From the NCBI GenBank assembly GCA_902825965.1, contig CADEDA010000002.1:248001-312000 (forward strand): DNA of 64,000 nucleotides, read 5' to 3'. This stretch comes from an uncultured Gemmatimonadota bacterium. Lineage in GTDB: Bacteria > Gemmatimonadota > Gemmatimonadetes > Gemmatimonadales > Gemmatimonadaceae. Position numbers and translations under genes: made by a program. Below are positions 41,782 through 50,945 of this stretch, piece after piece (position 1 is the first letter of the stretch; the number at the start of each line of letters is the position of its first letter). The notes under the pieces were generated by a model. It was not told where the DNA came from. It searched no databases and saw only the letters and a program-made list of their open reading frames with translations.

Positions 41782-44700
41782 GTGCCGGGTTACGCCGAAC
41801 TCCATTGCCATTCCACCTTCTCGCTCCTCGATGGCGCATCCGACCCGGAACGTCTCGTGGAGCGGGCGGTGGCGCTCGGACTGCATGCCCTGGCGCTCAC
41901 CGACCACGATGACGTCGGTGGCGCGGTGCGCTTCGCGACAGCCGCGCGCAGTGCCGGGCTCCCCGGCCTGCTCGGCGCCGAGCTCACGGTGGACGTGCCG
42001 ATGCCCAGCGGCCTCGCACCGGCACAACTCGAGGTGATGCCGGGACGGGTCTGCGGCGAGGATCGCGTGCCGCGCCTGCGCACCCACCTCCTCTGCCTGG
42101 TCGAATCGCGGGAGGGTTGGGGGAACCTGTGCACGCTGATCACGCGCGCCCGGCTCGATCACCCGCGGGGACAACCGCGTGTCACGCTCGACCAGCTCGC
42201 CGGCCACACCGCCGGGCTGTTCGCGCTCACCGGGTGTCCGCGTGGCTGGTTGCCGCAACTCCTCGCACTCGGTGGCGGCGGCGAGCCCCGACGCGCCCAC
42301 GAGGCGTTGGGGACACTCGCCGAGCTCTTCGACCGCCGGATCGCCGTGGAGTGCTGGGACCATGCGCTGCCCGAGGAGCGCACGCTGGTGCGCGCGATGC
42401 TCCCGCTCGCGCGCGCACACGACCTCCCGTGGGTGGTGACCAACGACGTGCACTATGCGCGGGCCCGTGGACGCATCGCCCATGACGTGCTCGTCGCGCT
42501 GCGGCACGGCGCGACGCTCGACGAGATGGGCACCCGGCTCCGCCCCAACGGCGAGTGGCATCTCAAGGGGTACGCCCAGCTCGCCGCGCGCTGGAGCGGG
42601 CATGAGGAGGGCCTGGCGACGTCCATCGCGATCGCCGACCGCTGCGCCTTCCGGCTGGAGGCGCTCAAGCCGCGCCTCCCGCACTTCCCGCTGCCCGCCG
42701 GGGTGAGCGAGGACGAGTACCTCGAGCGGCTCGTCGAGGCGGGGGCGCAGGAGCGCTGGGGCTGGCGGCGCACCGCGCGGCATGACAGGCAGATCGCACA
42801 CGAGCTCACGCTCATCGCCAAGCTCGGGCTCTCGGGCTACTTCCTGATCGTGTGGGACATCGTGCGCTTCGCGCGGCGCGAGGGGATCCTCTGCCAGGGC
42901 CGCGGCTCGGCGGCGAACAGTGTGGTCTGCTATTGCTTGGGCATCACGGCGGTCGATCCGATCAAACTCGAACTGCTGTTCGAACGATTCCTGAGCGAGG
43001 AACGCGCCGAGGCGCCGGACATCGACATCGACTTCGCCCATCGCGAGCGGGAGCGCGTGCTGCAGTACGTGTACACGCGGTACGGGCGCGAGCACGCGGC
43101 GATGGTGTGCGAGCACATCACCTGGCGTGGGCGGAGTGCGGTGCGCGATGCGGCGCGGGTGCTGGGGTTCTCGCCGGAGCAGGCCGGCGTGCTGGCGAGC
43201 TTCAGCGACCGCTTCAGTGCCCGCAACACGGCGGCGGCGTTGCGCGTGGGCACCCCGGGGGCGGCGATGGACGAGGAGACCCTCGCGGCTGCGCAGGAGG
43301 CGAACCCGTTCGCACCCGAGCGGGCGGATGCGATGGGGCCCGCGAACTACTCCAAGCGCGCGCTGCGTGATGCCCCACAGGGCATCGAGGCCAAAGCGCA
43401 GAGGACCGGCGCGCGCGTGGTCGCGGCAACGCTGCTCGACGCCGTGTCGAGCGATCTCATCGTCGGCACACACGCGAGCACACTCATCAAGGAAGCGCGC
43501 GAATCGCATCGGAAGGTGCGCAGTGGGCCGCCCGAGGGAGGGGCCCGGACCCGACCCGACCCCACCGATGCCGCATCACTGCTCACGCGCGCCCGGCTCG
43601 ACCCGAACGATCCGCGCGTGCAGCGCCTCGCCGACATCGTCGAAGGACTCGACGCCGCCCCGCGGCATCGGGGCATCCATGTCGGCGGCTTCGTGCTCAC
43701 CGAGGAGCCGCTGTGCACCGTGGTCCCGATCGAACCGGCGAGCATGGAGGACCGCACCGTCATCCAGTGGGAGAAGGACGACCTCGACCCGGTGGGGTTG
43801 GTGAAGATCGACCTGCTGGGGCTGGGCATGCTCACCGTGGTGCAGGATTGCCTCGCGTACGTGCGGCGCACGCGCGGCGTGGCGATCGACCTCGGGCAGC
43901 TCGACTGTGCGGACCAGGCGGTGTATGACGACCTGTGCCGTGCCGACACGATCGGCGTGTTCCAGGTGGAGAGCCGCGCGCAGATGAACACGTTGCCGCG
44001 CCTCAAGCCGCGTTGCTTCTATGATCTCGTGGTGGAGGTCGCGCTCATCCGGCCGGGGCCCATCCAGGGCGACATGGTGCATCCGTATCTGCGCCGGCGT
44101 GCGGGGCTCGAGCCGGTGACCTATCCGCATCCGTCATTGGAGCCGATCCTCAAGCGCACCATGGGCGTGCCGCTCTTCCAGGAGCAGGGCATGCAGGTGG
44201 CGATCGCGGCGGCGGGGTTCACGCCCGGCGAGTCGGACCTGCTGCGCAAGGCGATGGGACACAAGCGCAGTGCGGAGCGCATGGCGGACATCTGCCAGAA
44301 GATGCTGCGCGGGATGGAGGCGAACGGGATCGCACCCGAACTCGCGCAGCGGATCTACAACCAGATCAACGCCTTCGCGGACTACGGATTCCCCGAGAGC
44401 CACGCGGCGAGTTTCGCACTCATCGTGTACGCCAGTGCGTACCTGCGGCACTACTACGCGCCGGAGTTCCTCTGCGCAATCCTCAATGCGCAGCCGATGG
44501 GGTTCTATGCGCCGGGGACACTCATCGAGGACGCGAAGCGCCATGGCGTGAAGGTGCTGCCGGTGGACGTGACCCGCAGCCTCTGGGACCATACACTCGA
44601 ACCACAGGGCGGGCGCCTGCCGCCGGCGGTGCGGCTGGGGATGCGGTCGGTGCTGGGGTTGGGGGGGAATGCGCGGTTGAAGATCGAAACGGCGATGGTC

Positions 44701-45558
44701 GCCACCGGGGCGCAGGGAACTGCAACGGCGTCCACCACAGCGGGCACAGCGGGCACGCAGACCGGCGACTTCACGGAGAACGGCAACGGCGGCGGCAACC
44801 GCAACAACGACAGCAACGACAGCAACGAGCACAACACCGGCCGCGAGCCTTCGCGAAGCGACAGCCCCGGTGCCCCCGGTACCCCCGGTGCCCCCGGTGC
44901 CCCCCACCGCCTCACCCCGTTCACGAGCATCCCCGACTTCGTCCATCGCAGCGCTCTCGACCGCCGCGCCCTCCGTGCCCTCGCCGAGGCAGGCGCGTTC
45001 GATGCGTTCGTCCAGGACGAACCCCCGGCGCGACGCCGACGGGTCGCACTCTGGCGCGTCCTCGAAGCGGAACGCGCGCCGGCGGGACCACTCGCCCTCT
45101 TCCCGGAGTCCCACGTCCCGCCGCACCTCCCGGCCTACGCCGCCCCGGAACTCACCGAAGCCGACTATCGCCTCACCGGCCTCTCCCTCAACGGGCACCC
45201 GATGCGGCACCTGCGCACGCTGCTCGCCCCCAACGGGGTCCGGAGCGCACGCGAGATCCTCACGCTCCGCGACGGCGAGGCCGTCGCACACGCCGGGCTC
45301 GTCATCTGCCGACAGCGCCCCGGCACCGCGAAGGGCTTCGTCTTCCTCACGCTCGAGGACGAGACCGGCACCATCAACGTCGTCGTCACCCCACAACGCT
45401 TCGAACGCCAGGCCCTCCTCATCTCCCGCACCCCGCTGCTCCTCGTGCGCGGCGTGCTGCAGGTCGAGAGCGGTGTCTACAACATCCGGGCGAAATCCTT
45501 CGCAGCACTCAAGGCGGGTGCGGGCGAGGATTCGGTGAAGGGACACAACTACCGATAG
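41782..45558 (+). CDS. dnaE2: Error-prone DNA polymerase DnaE2
   Basis: From the GTG at 41782 the product is 1258 aa. It has the PHP domain (ELHCHSTFSLLDGASDPE), C-family polymerase motifs (CQGRGSAANSVVCYCLGI, PDIDIDF at about residues 412-418, FQEQGMQVAIAAAGFTPGES) and a C-terminal OB fold (GFVFLTLEDETGTINVVVTP). It is about 150-200 residues longer than typical DnaE2. Most of the excess is a low-complexity Gly/Thr/Asn/Ser and Gly-Ala-Pro insert at about 973-1045 between the polymerase core and the C-terminal domain. It performs translesion synthesis with ImuA and ImuB under SOS control. The last gene of the cassette; a 94-nt gap follows. Confidence 0.93.
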   Translation: MPGYAELHCHSTFSLLDGASDPERLVERAVALGLHALALTDHDDVGGAVRFATAARSAGLPGLLGAELTVDVPMPSGLAPAQLEVMPGRVCGEDRVPRLRTHLLCLVESREGWGNLCTLITRARLDHPRGQPRVTLDQLAGHTAGLFALTGCPRGWLPQLLALGGGGEPRRAHEALGTLAELFDRRIAVECWDHALPEERTLVRAMLPLARAHDLPWVVTNDVHYARARGRIAHDVLVALRHGATLDEMGTRLRPNGEWHLKGYAQLAARWSGHEEGLATSIAIADRCAFRLEALKPRLPHFPLPAGVSEDEYLERLVEAGAQERWGWRRTARHDRQIAHELTLIAKLGLSGYFLIVWDIVRFARREGILCQGRGSAANSVVCYCLGITAVDPIKLELLFERFLSEERAEAPDIDIDFAHRERERVLQYVYTRYGREHAAMVCEHITWRGRSAVRDAARVLGFSPEQAGVLASFSDRFSARNTAAALRVGTPGAAMDEETLAAAQEANPFAPERADAMGPANYSKRALRDAPQGIEAKAQRTGARVVAATLLDAVSSDLIVGTHASTLIKEARESHRKVRSGPPEGGARTRPDPTDAASLLTRARLDPNDPRVQRLADIVEGLDAAPRHRGIHVGGFVLTEEPLCTVVPIEPASMEDRTVIQWEKDDLDPVGLVKIDLLGLGMLTVVQDCLAYVRRTRGVAIDLGQLDCADQAVYDDLCRADTIGVFQVESRAQMNTLPRLKPRCFYDLVVEVALIRPGPIQGDMVHPYLRRRAGLEPVTYPHPSLEPILKRTMGVPLFQEQGMQVAIAAAGFTPGESDLLRKAMGHKRSAERMADICQKMLRGMEANGIAPELAQRIYNQINAFADYGFPESHAASFALIVYASAYLRHYYAPEFLCAILNAQPMGFYAPGTLIEDAKRHGVKVLPVDVTRSLWDHTLEPQGGRLPPAVRLGMRSVLGLGGNARLKIETAMVATGAQGTATASTTAGTAGTQTGDFTENGNGGGNRNNDSNDSNEHNTGREPSRSDSPGAPGTPGAPGAPHRLTPFTSIPDFVHRSALDRRALRALAEAGAFDAFVQDEPPARRRRVALWRVLEAERAPAGPLALFPESHVPPHLPAYAAPELTEADYRLTGLSLNGHPMRHLRTLLAPNGVRSAREILTLRDGEAVAHAGLVICRQRPGTAKGFVFLTLEDETGTINVVVTPQRFERQALLISRTPLLLVRGVLQVESGVYNIRAKSFAALKAGAGEDSVKGHNYR

Positions 45559-45652
45559 GTCGCAGGCGACGACGACGGCCCACGGCAGCCGGAGGACGAC
45601 GAGGTGTACATTGGGAGGGCACGTCCCACTTCGACCCCACGGTCCGCCCCAC

Positions 45653-46276
45653 ATGCTGATCGCCCTCTTCGGTGCCACCGGACGCGTCGGTGGTCGGTTC
45701 CTCGAGTACGCCCTCGCCGACGGACACCACCTCCGCGCCCTCGTGCGCGACGCCTCCAGGCTCGCGCCGCGACCAGGGTTGGAGATCGTGCGGGGTGACG
45801 TGCTCGACGCGGAGGCGGTCGCCGGCGTGATCGCGGGCGTCGATGCCGTCGTCTCCGGACTCGGCGGAGCCGGCGTCGAGGATCCCGGCGAAGCGCAGTC
45901 CCAGGGCATGCGCAACATCATCGCCGGCATGCAGCGCCACGGCGTGCGCCGCGTGCTCGGCGTCGCCGGTGGCGGCATCCTCGACTCCGCACACGGCGGA
46001 CTCCGCCACGACCAACCGACCTTCCCGGCGGTGTTCAAGAAGGTGAGCGAACGACACAAGCAGGCCTGGCACGCGATGCGCGACAGCGGCCTTGACTGGA
46101 CGATGGTCGCCACCGGCGACATCGTGCCCGGGGAACGCACGGGAGTCTACCGCCGACTCGAGGACGTCCTGCCCGAGGGCGCACGCCGCATCTCGGTCGA
46201 GGATGTCGCGGACTTCCTCCTCAGCACCCTGCGCGACGGCACCCACAAGCAGAAGCGCGTCGGCGCCGGGTACTGA
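45653..46276 (+). CDS. NAD(P)-binding Rossmann protein (NmrA/atypical SDR)
   Basis: From the ATG at 45653 the product is 207 aa with the atypical-SDR nucleotide motif LIALFGATGRVGGRFLEYAL, LEIVRGDVLD, VDAVVSGLGGAGVEDP and GVAGGGILDS, and a C-terminal SVEDVADFLLSTL. These small proteins resemble NAD(P)H-binding reductases or redox sensors such as flavin-reductase-like SDRs; the substrate is unknown. It stands alone between the dnaE2 cassette and a convergent HMG-CoA lyase, with a strong inverted repeat in the shared 3' gap. Confidence 0.82.
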   Translation: MLIALFGATGRVGGRFLEYALADGHHLRALVRDASRLAPRPGLEIVRGDVLDAEAVAGVIAGVDAVVSGLGGAGVEDPGEAQSQGMRNIIAGMQRHGVRRVLGVAGGGILDSAHGGLRHDQPTFPAVFKKVSERHKQAWHAMRDSGLDWTMVATGDIVPGERTGVYRRLEDVLPEGARRISVEDVADFLLSTLRDGTHKQKRVGAGY

Positions 46277-46310
46277 CACCGCGCCGGCGCGGCACCGGCG
46301 CCGCGCTGGT

Positions 46311-46343
46311 GCCGGGTCGACGCCGATGCCGCATCGACCCGGC
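46311..46343. terminator. Inverted repeat between convergent genes (bidirectional terminator candidate)
   Basis: A perfect 10-bp stem GCCGGGTCGA / TCGACCCGGC (46311-46320 with 46334-46343, 13-nt loop) lies between the stops of the NAD(P)-binding gene and the HMG-CoA lyase gene. A shorter GCGCCGG/CCGGCGC stem (46281-46287 with 46295-46301) precedes it. No U-tract follows on either strand, so it may act by structure alone or only stabilise transcript ends. Confidence 0.5.
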
Positions 46344-46345
46344 GA

Positions 46346-47209
46346 TCAAGCCCGCAGTCGACCCCGGATCCACTCACCGGCCGCGCGCACCGCGTCCGCA
46401 TCGATCCCCGTCTCGTAGCCGAGGGCGGACAATCGCGCGAGCACCGACTCGGTGGCGACATTGCCGGTGGCCCCGGGCGCGAACGGACAGCCCCCCAACC
46501 CCGCCGCGCTCGCGTCGAAGCGGCGCACTCCGAGCGCCAGGCAGGCCTCGAGGTTGACGAGGGCGCGCTGGTACGTGTCATGGAAGTGCCCGTTCACCCG
46601 TGAGGCCTCGGTGAGCCCGAGCACGGCCGCGAACACCGCGTGCGTGCGCTCCGGTGTCCCGACCCCGATGGTGTCCGCGATGCTCAGCTCGTCGACGCCC
46701 ATCGCGAGCAGTGCGCGCGCGACGCGCAACACGGCATCGACCGAGACCTCGCCTTCGTACGGACAGCCCAGTGCGCAGGACACGGTGCCCCGCACGAAGA
46801 CGCCGGCCGCGCGGGCCGCGGCGACCACCGGGCGGAATCGCTCCAACGACTCGTCGATCGAGCAGTTGATGTTGCGCTGCGAGAAACTCTCGCTCGCGGC
46901 GCCGAACACGCAGACCGCGTCGGCACGGGCCGCCAAGGCGCCGTCGAGGCCGCGCGCGTTGGGCGTGAGCACGGCGTAGCGCACCCCCGCACGCCGCGTG
47001 ATGCCGGCCATCACCTCGGCGGCGTCGGCCATCTGCGGCACGGCCTTCGGCGAGACGAACGAGGTCACCTCGATGGTGCCGAAGCCAGCCGCGCTCAGTT
47101 TGTCCACGAGCGCGACCTTGTCCGCCGTCGACACGATCACCTTCTCGTTCTGCAGTCCATCGCGCGGCGAGACTTCGACGATGTGGACGAACCGGTCAGC
47201 GGAAGGCAC
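46346..47209 (-). CDS. Hydroxymethylglutaryl-CoA lyase
   Basis: This enzyme cleaves HMG-CoA to acetyl-CoA and acetoacetate, the last step of leucine degradation. The N-terminal strand is IVEVSPRDGLQNEK (metal and substrate residues), with VLTPNARGLDGA, ADTIGVGTPE and NGHFHDTYQRALVN; the signature ASAAGLGGCPFAPGATGN holds the catalytic Cys. The start is uncertain: GTG at 47209 gives 287 aa, close to the family length. The open frame continues upstream through a 12-bp tandem repeat and overlaps the gluQ start, which cannot all be coding in vivo. No clear ribosome-binding site helps the choice. Acyl-CoA dehydrogenase and catabolic genes lie nearby. Confidence 0.88.
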   Translation of the reverse strand: MPSADRFVHIVEVSPRDGLQNEKVIVSTADKVALVDKLSAAGFGTIEVTSFVSPKAVPQMADAAEVMAGITRRAGVRYAVLTPNARGLDGALAARADAVCVFGAASESFSQRNINCSIDESLERFRPVVAAARAAGVFVRGTVSCALGCPYEGEVSVDAVLRVARALLAMGVDELSIADTIGVGTPERTHAVFAAVLGLTEASRVNGHFHDTYQRALVNLEACLALGVRRFDASAAGLGGCPFAPGATGNVATESVLARLSALGYETGIDADAVRAAGEWIRGRLRA

Positions 47210-47264
47210 GGCAACAGGCACGGCAGCAGGCACGGCAGCAGGCACGGCAGCAGGCACGGCAGGA
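47205..47264. repeat. Five tandem 12-bp repeats at the 5' end of the HMG-CoA lyase gene
   Basis: Five head-to-tail copies of GGCACGGCARCA (the last ending GGA) run from 47205 to 47264. If translated on the minus strand they encode Pro-Ala-Ala-Val repeats. They sit between the conserved lyase start and the divergent gluQ start, so they are either a variable leader or part of the promoter region. The high identity suggests recent slippage. Confidence 0.85.
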
Positions 47265-47382
47265 CGGGGCGGGGAAAGGCGCGACCGCACGCGGACGGCG
47301 CGCGACGCAGGACTCCGTACAATCTGGTCGAAGGCGCCCGCGTTGTCAGTCGCGGCCCGCCGATCGACATTTCCCGCAGCCC

Positions 47383-48306
47383 ATGCACGCACCGCACCGC
47401 AGCGCCACCACGCGTCCGCTCCTGCGCCGCACCCCCGTCGCCGGGTTCACCACCCGCTTCGCACCGGCCCCGACCGGGCATCTGCACCTCGGCCACGCCG
47501 TCAACGCGGTGTGGGTGTGGGGGCTCGCACAGGCGTACGGTGGCCGGGTGCTGCTGCGGATCGAGGACCACGATCGCGGACGCTGCCGACCCGACTACGA
47601 AGCGTCGATCCTCGACGACCTCGATTGGCTCAGCCTCGTCCCGGATGGCGTGCGCACGACGGACTTCCGGCGTGGGCCCACGGCACAGCGACAGAGCGAC
47701 GGCGGCACCCGCTACACCGCTGCACTCGAGGCACTCACGGCGCGTGGACTCGTGTACGCCTGCCGCTGCTCGCGGGCGGAGGTCGGCCAGCCGCAGTATC
47801 CCGGCACCTGCCGACACGCCGCCATCGATCCCGCGTCCACGCCCGCGCGTCGCGTCCGATTCGCACCGGAGGCCCCGGAGCGGTTCGAGGACCTGCGACT
47901 CGGTGCGCAGTCACAGGATCCGGTGCAGCAGTGCGGCGACCTGCTCGTCCGTGACCGCGCCGGGAACTGGACCTACCAGTTCGCCGTGGTGCTGGATGAC
48001 CTGGAGCAAGGGGTGGACCTCATCATCCGTGGCGAGGACCTGCTGGACTCCACGGGCCGGCAGTTCCGCCTCGCGCGTCTGCTGGGGCGCGGCACGATGC
48101 CATCGGTGGTCCACCATCCCCTCGTCGCGCATCCCGACGGGCGCAAGCTCAGCAAGTCCTCCGGCGACACCGGCCTCCGCGAGCTCCGGGCGCAGGGCGT
48201 CCCGGCGGCCGCGGTGCTGGGCCGTGCGGCGATGCTCGGCGGGCTCCGCGACGACAGCGCGCCACTCGACGCCCGCGACCTCGGGACCCTGTTCCGCGAT
48301 GGGTGA
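47383..48306 (+). CDS. gluQ: Glutamyl-Q tRNA(Asp) synthetase
   Basis: The 307-aa protein is a truncated class I glutamyl-tRNA synthetase lacking the anticodon-binding domain. It has the HIGH-like motif HLHLGHA, GRVLLRIEDHD, the zinc-ligand set YACRCSRAEVGQPQYPGTCR, the KMSKS-like GRKLSKSSGD and the pocket IIRGEDLLDSTGRQ. The family attaches glutamate to the queuosine base at position 34 of tRNA(Asp). The first about 20 residues are not conserved; the fold starts at FTTRFAPAPTGH. It is divergent from the HMG-CoA lyase gene and followed after 45 nt by a symporter gene. Confidence 0.9.
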   Translation: MHAPHRSATTRPLLRRTPVAGFTTRFAPAPTGHLHLGHAVNAVWVWGLAQAYGGRVLLRIEDHDRGRCRPDYEASILDDLDWLSLVPDGVRTTDFRRGPTAQRQSDGGTRYTAALEALTARGLVYACRCSRAEVGQPQYPGTCRHAAIDPASTPARRVRFAPEAPERFEDLRLGAQSQDPVQQCGDLLVRDRAGNWTYQFAVVLDDLEQGVDLIIRGEDLLDSTGRQFRLARLLGRGTMPSVVHHPLVAHPDGRKLSKSSGDTGLRELRAQGVPAAAVLGRAAMLGGLRDDSAPLDARDLGTLFRDG

Positions 48307-48351
48307 AGCGGCGAGATTGCGCGCCATGGCACACCGGCCCGCGCGTCCGCG

Positions 48352-49722
48352 GTGAATCTCACGCTCGTCGCCCTGCCCGCCTTCCTCGCGCTGCAACTGG
48401 GGATCGGTGTCTGGGTCTCACGCCGCATCGCGTCGGAGAGCGACTACCTGGTCGCCGGCCGCAAGCTCGGCTACCTGCTGAGCACGGCGTCGATCTTCGC
48501 CACCTGGTTCGGCGCCGAGACGATCATCGGGTCGGCGGGCGAGGTGTACGGCAGTGGCCTCTCGCTCGCATCGGCGGAGCCGTTCGGCTACGGACTCTGC
48601 CTCGTGCTCATGGGGCTGTTCCTCGCGCGCGCGTTCTGGAACCGCGGCCTCACGACGGTGGCCGACCTGTACCGCCAGCGCTTCGGCGTGGGGGTGGAGC
48701 GGCTCGCCGCGGTGCTGCTCATCCCCAGCTCGGTGCTCTGGGCCGCGGCGCAGGTGCGCGCCTTCGGCACGGTCATCGCGAGCACCACGCCGCTCTCGGT
48801 GGAGCTCGCGATCAGCATCGCGGCGGCCTTCATCGTCGCGTACACGGCCTTCGGCGGCCTGCTCGCGGACGCGGTGACCGACGTGCTGCAGGGCGGCGTA
48901 CTCGCCTTCGGTCTCGTGACGATGCTGGTCGCGGTGATCCTCAAGGTCGGCGGGCCGGGCGAGGCCTGGACGATCATCGCGACGAGCGAGCGGATCGACC
49001 TCACACCGGCGGCCGCGGGGCCCTGGCTCGAGACGCTCGAGGCGTGGGCGATCCCGGTGTTCGGGTCGCTCACGGCGGCCGAGGTGGTGAGCCGCGTGAT
49101 CGCCGCACGCTCGCCGACGGTGGCACGACGTGCGTCGCTGGCGGCCGGCGCGATCTACATCACGATCGGCCTCATCCCCGTGGTCGTCGCGCTGCTCGGT
49201 GTGCACCTCGTGCCGGCGATCGGCGATCCCGAGCAGCTGCTGCCGACGATCGCGCGCGACCTGCTGCCGCCGGTGCTGTTCGCGGTCTTCATCGGCGGCC
49301 TCATCTCGGCGATCCTGTCGACGGTGGACTCCACGCTGCTCGTCGCCTCGGGGCTGCTCTCGCACAACCTCATCGTGCCGCTGGCGCGGATCACGGACGA
49401 GACGACGAAGCTGCGCGTCGCGCGCTACGCGGTGGGCTTCTTCGGGCTCGTGGCCTACGCCCTCGCGCTCGGAGCGGACGGCGTGTTCGCGCTGGTGGAG
49501 GAGGCCTCGGCCTTCGGCAGTGCCGGCATCGTCGTCACGGTGCTGTTCGCGCTCCTCACCCCCTGGGGCTCGGCGCGCACGGCGGTGCTGACCCTCGTCG
49601 GTGGCATCGTCGTGTATGTTCTGGCGGTGCTGGGCGGCGTCGCGACGCCGTTCCTCCTCTCGCTCGCCGCGTCACTCCTGCTCTGGGGCCTCGGGTGTCT
49701 GATCGACGTCAAGGCGCGCTGA
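48352..49722 (+). CDS. Sodium:solute symporter family transporter
   Basis: The 456-aa, strongly hydrophobic protein starts at GTG and has about 12-13 transmembrane segments and the SSS-family pattern: SDYLVAGRKLGYLLSTASIF near TM1, ATWFGAETIIGSAGEVYGSG, YTAFGGLLADAVTDVLQGG, and SAILSTVDSTLLVASGLLSH in TM8-9, the sodium-site region. It couples solute uptake to sodium. The solute is unknown; relatives take up proline, pantothenate, sugars or organic acids. The next transporter gene overlaps its end by about 28 nt, so the two are likely co-expressed. Confidence 0.87.
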   Translation: MNLTLVALPAFLALQLGIGVWVSRRIASESDYLVAGRKLGYLLSTASIFATWFGAETIIGSAGEVYGSGLSLASAEPFGYGLCLVLMGLFLARAFWNRGLTTVADLYRQRFGVGVERLAAVLLIPSSVLWAAAQVRAFGTVIASTTPLSVELAISIAAAFIVAYTAFGGLLADAVTDVLQGGVLAFGLVTMLVAVILKVGGPGEAWTIIATSERIDLTPAAAGPWLETLEAWAIPVFGSLTAAEVVSRVIAARSPTVARRASLAAGAIYITIGLIPVVVALLGVHLVPAIGDPEQLLPTIARDLLPPVLFAVFIGGLISAILSTVDSTLLVASGLLSHNLIVPLARITDETTKLRVARYAVGFFGLVAYALALGADGVFALVEEASAFGSAGIVVTVLFALLTPWGSARTAVLTLVGGIVVYVLAVLGGVATPFLLSLAASLLLWGLGCLIDVKAR

Positions 49723-50882
49723 TCGGCGCAGCGTTCCTGATGGCGACCTCGGCCATCGGGCCCGGGTTCCTGACACAGACCGCGGTCTTCACCGAGCGCC
49801 TGGGCGCCAGCTTCGCCTTCGCGATCCTCGTGAGCGTGGTGATCGACCTGGCGGCGCAGCTCAACATCTGGCGCGTGCTCACGGTCACCGGCAAGCGGGC
49901 GGGCGAGGTGGCCGATGCCGTCGCACCGGGCCTCGGCACCGTGTTGGCACTGCTGGTCGCCCTCGGCGGCTTGGCGTTCAACATCGGCAACGTGGCGGGT
50001 GCGGGACTCGGACTCGAGGTCGCGTTCGGCCTGCCGGTGTGGTGGGGTGCCGTCCTCAGCGCCACACTCGGCGTCGGCCTGTTCCTCGTGAAGGAGGCGG
50101 GCCGGGCGATGGACCGGTTCTCCGTCGCCCTCGGCTTCGTGCTCGTCGCACTCACGTGGTACGTCGCCTTCGCCTCGGCGCCGCCGCTCGGCGAGGCGGC
50201 GTTGCGGAGCGTGGCCCCGGAACGGATCGATGTGCTGTCGATCGTCACCATCGTGGGCGGCACCGTCGGTGGGTACATCACCTTCGCAGGCGCGCACCGG
50301 TTGGTCGACGCCGGCGTGCACGGCACCGGGGCCCTCGGCAAGGTGACCCGCTCGGCCGCTTCGGCGATCGGCATCGCCTCGCTCATGCGCGCCGTCCTCT
50401 TCCTCGCCGCGCTGGGCGTGGTGAGCCGCGGACTGACGCTGGATCCGGCGAATCCGCCGGCGTCCGTCTTCCGCCACGCCACGGGTGAGGTCGGCTACCG
50501 CTTGTTCGGCATCGTGATGTGGAGTGCGGCCATCACCTCCGTGGTCGGTGCGGCGTACACGTCCGTCAGCTTCCTCCGCGACCTGCATCCGCAGCTCGAG
50601 CGGCACTGGTCGCGTGTGGTCGTCGTGTTCATCGCCGTCTCGACGATCGCATTCCTCCTCATCGGCCGGCCTGTGAGGACGCTGGTGCTGGTCGGCGCGA
50701 TCAACGGCCTCATCCTGCCGATCGCACTGGGCACGATGCTCGTCGCGGCGCATCGGCCGCGCATCGTCGGGAGTTACGCACACCCCAAGGCCCTGACCGC
50801 ACTCGGTGCCCTGGTCGCCGCCGTGATGGCGGTCGCCGGTGGCTGGGTGCTCTGGCGCGACCTGCCCGCGCTCTTCCGCTAG
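49695..50882 (+). CDS. NRAMP-superfamily transporter lacking the canonical metal motifs (YcsG-like)
   Basis: The start is taken at the GTG at 49695; CTG at 49719 or ATG at 49740 are alternatives. The product is about 395 aa with about 11 transmembrane segments. The TM1 segment reads SAIGPGFLTQTAVF where metal-transporting NRAMPs have DPGN, and the TM6 region reads GGYITFAGAHRLVDAG without the Met-Pro-His motif. It therefore belongs to the divergent branch typified by YcsG, whose substrate is probably not a free divalent metal. It overlaps the sodium symporter gene and precedes an amino-acid-metabolism pair, so an organic substrate is possible but unproven. Confidence 0.78.
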   Translation: MSDRRQGALIGAAFLMATSAIGPGFLTQTAVFTERLGASFAFAILVSVVIDLAAQLNIWRVLTVTGKRAGEVADAVAPGLGTVLALLVALGGLAFNIGNVAGAGLGLEVAFGLPVWWGAVLSATLGVGLFLVKEAGRAMDRFSVALGFVLVALTWYVAFASAPPLGEAALRSVAPERIDVLSIVTIVGGTVGGYITFAGAHRLVDAGVHGTGALGKVTRSAASAIGIASLMRAVLFLAALGVVSRGLTLDPANPPASVFRHATGEVGYRLFGIVMWSAAITSVVGAAYTSVSFLRDLHPQLERHWSRVVVVFIAVSTIAFLLIGRPVRTLVLVGAINGLILPIALGTMLVAAHRPRIVGSYAHPKALTALGALVAAVMAVAGGWVLWRDLPALFR

Positions 50883-50945
50883 CGCCGCGCTCGCTGGCCC
50901 GGCAGTGGGGCGCTAGCTTCTGCCCGTCCCTTTCCGGAGTCGGAG

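Noticed and set aside
44860-44910. GGTGCCCCC repeats as a CRISPR or mobile-element signature
   Set aside because: They are short in-frame codon repeats (Gly-Ala-Pro) inside dnaE2 without spacers or terminal inverted repeats.
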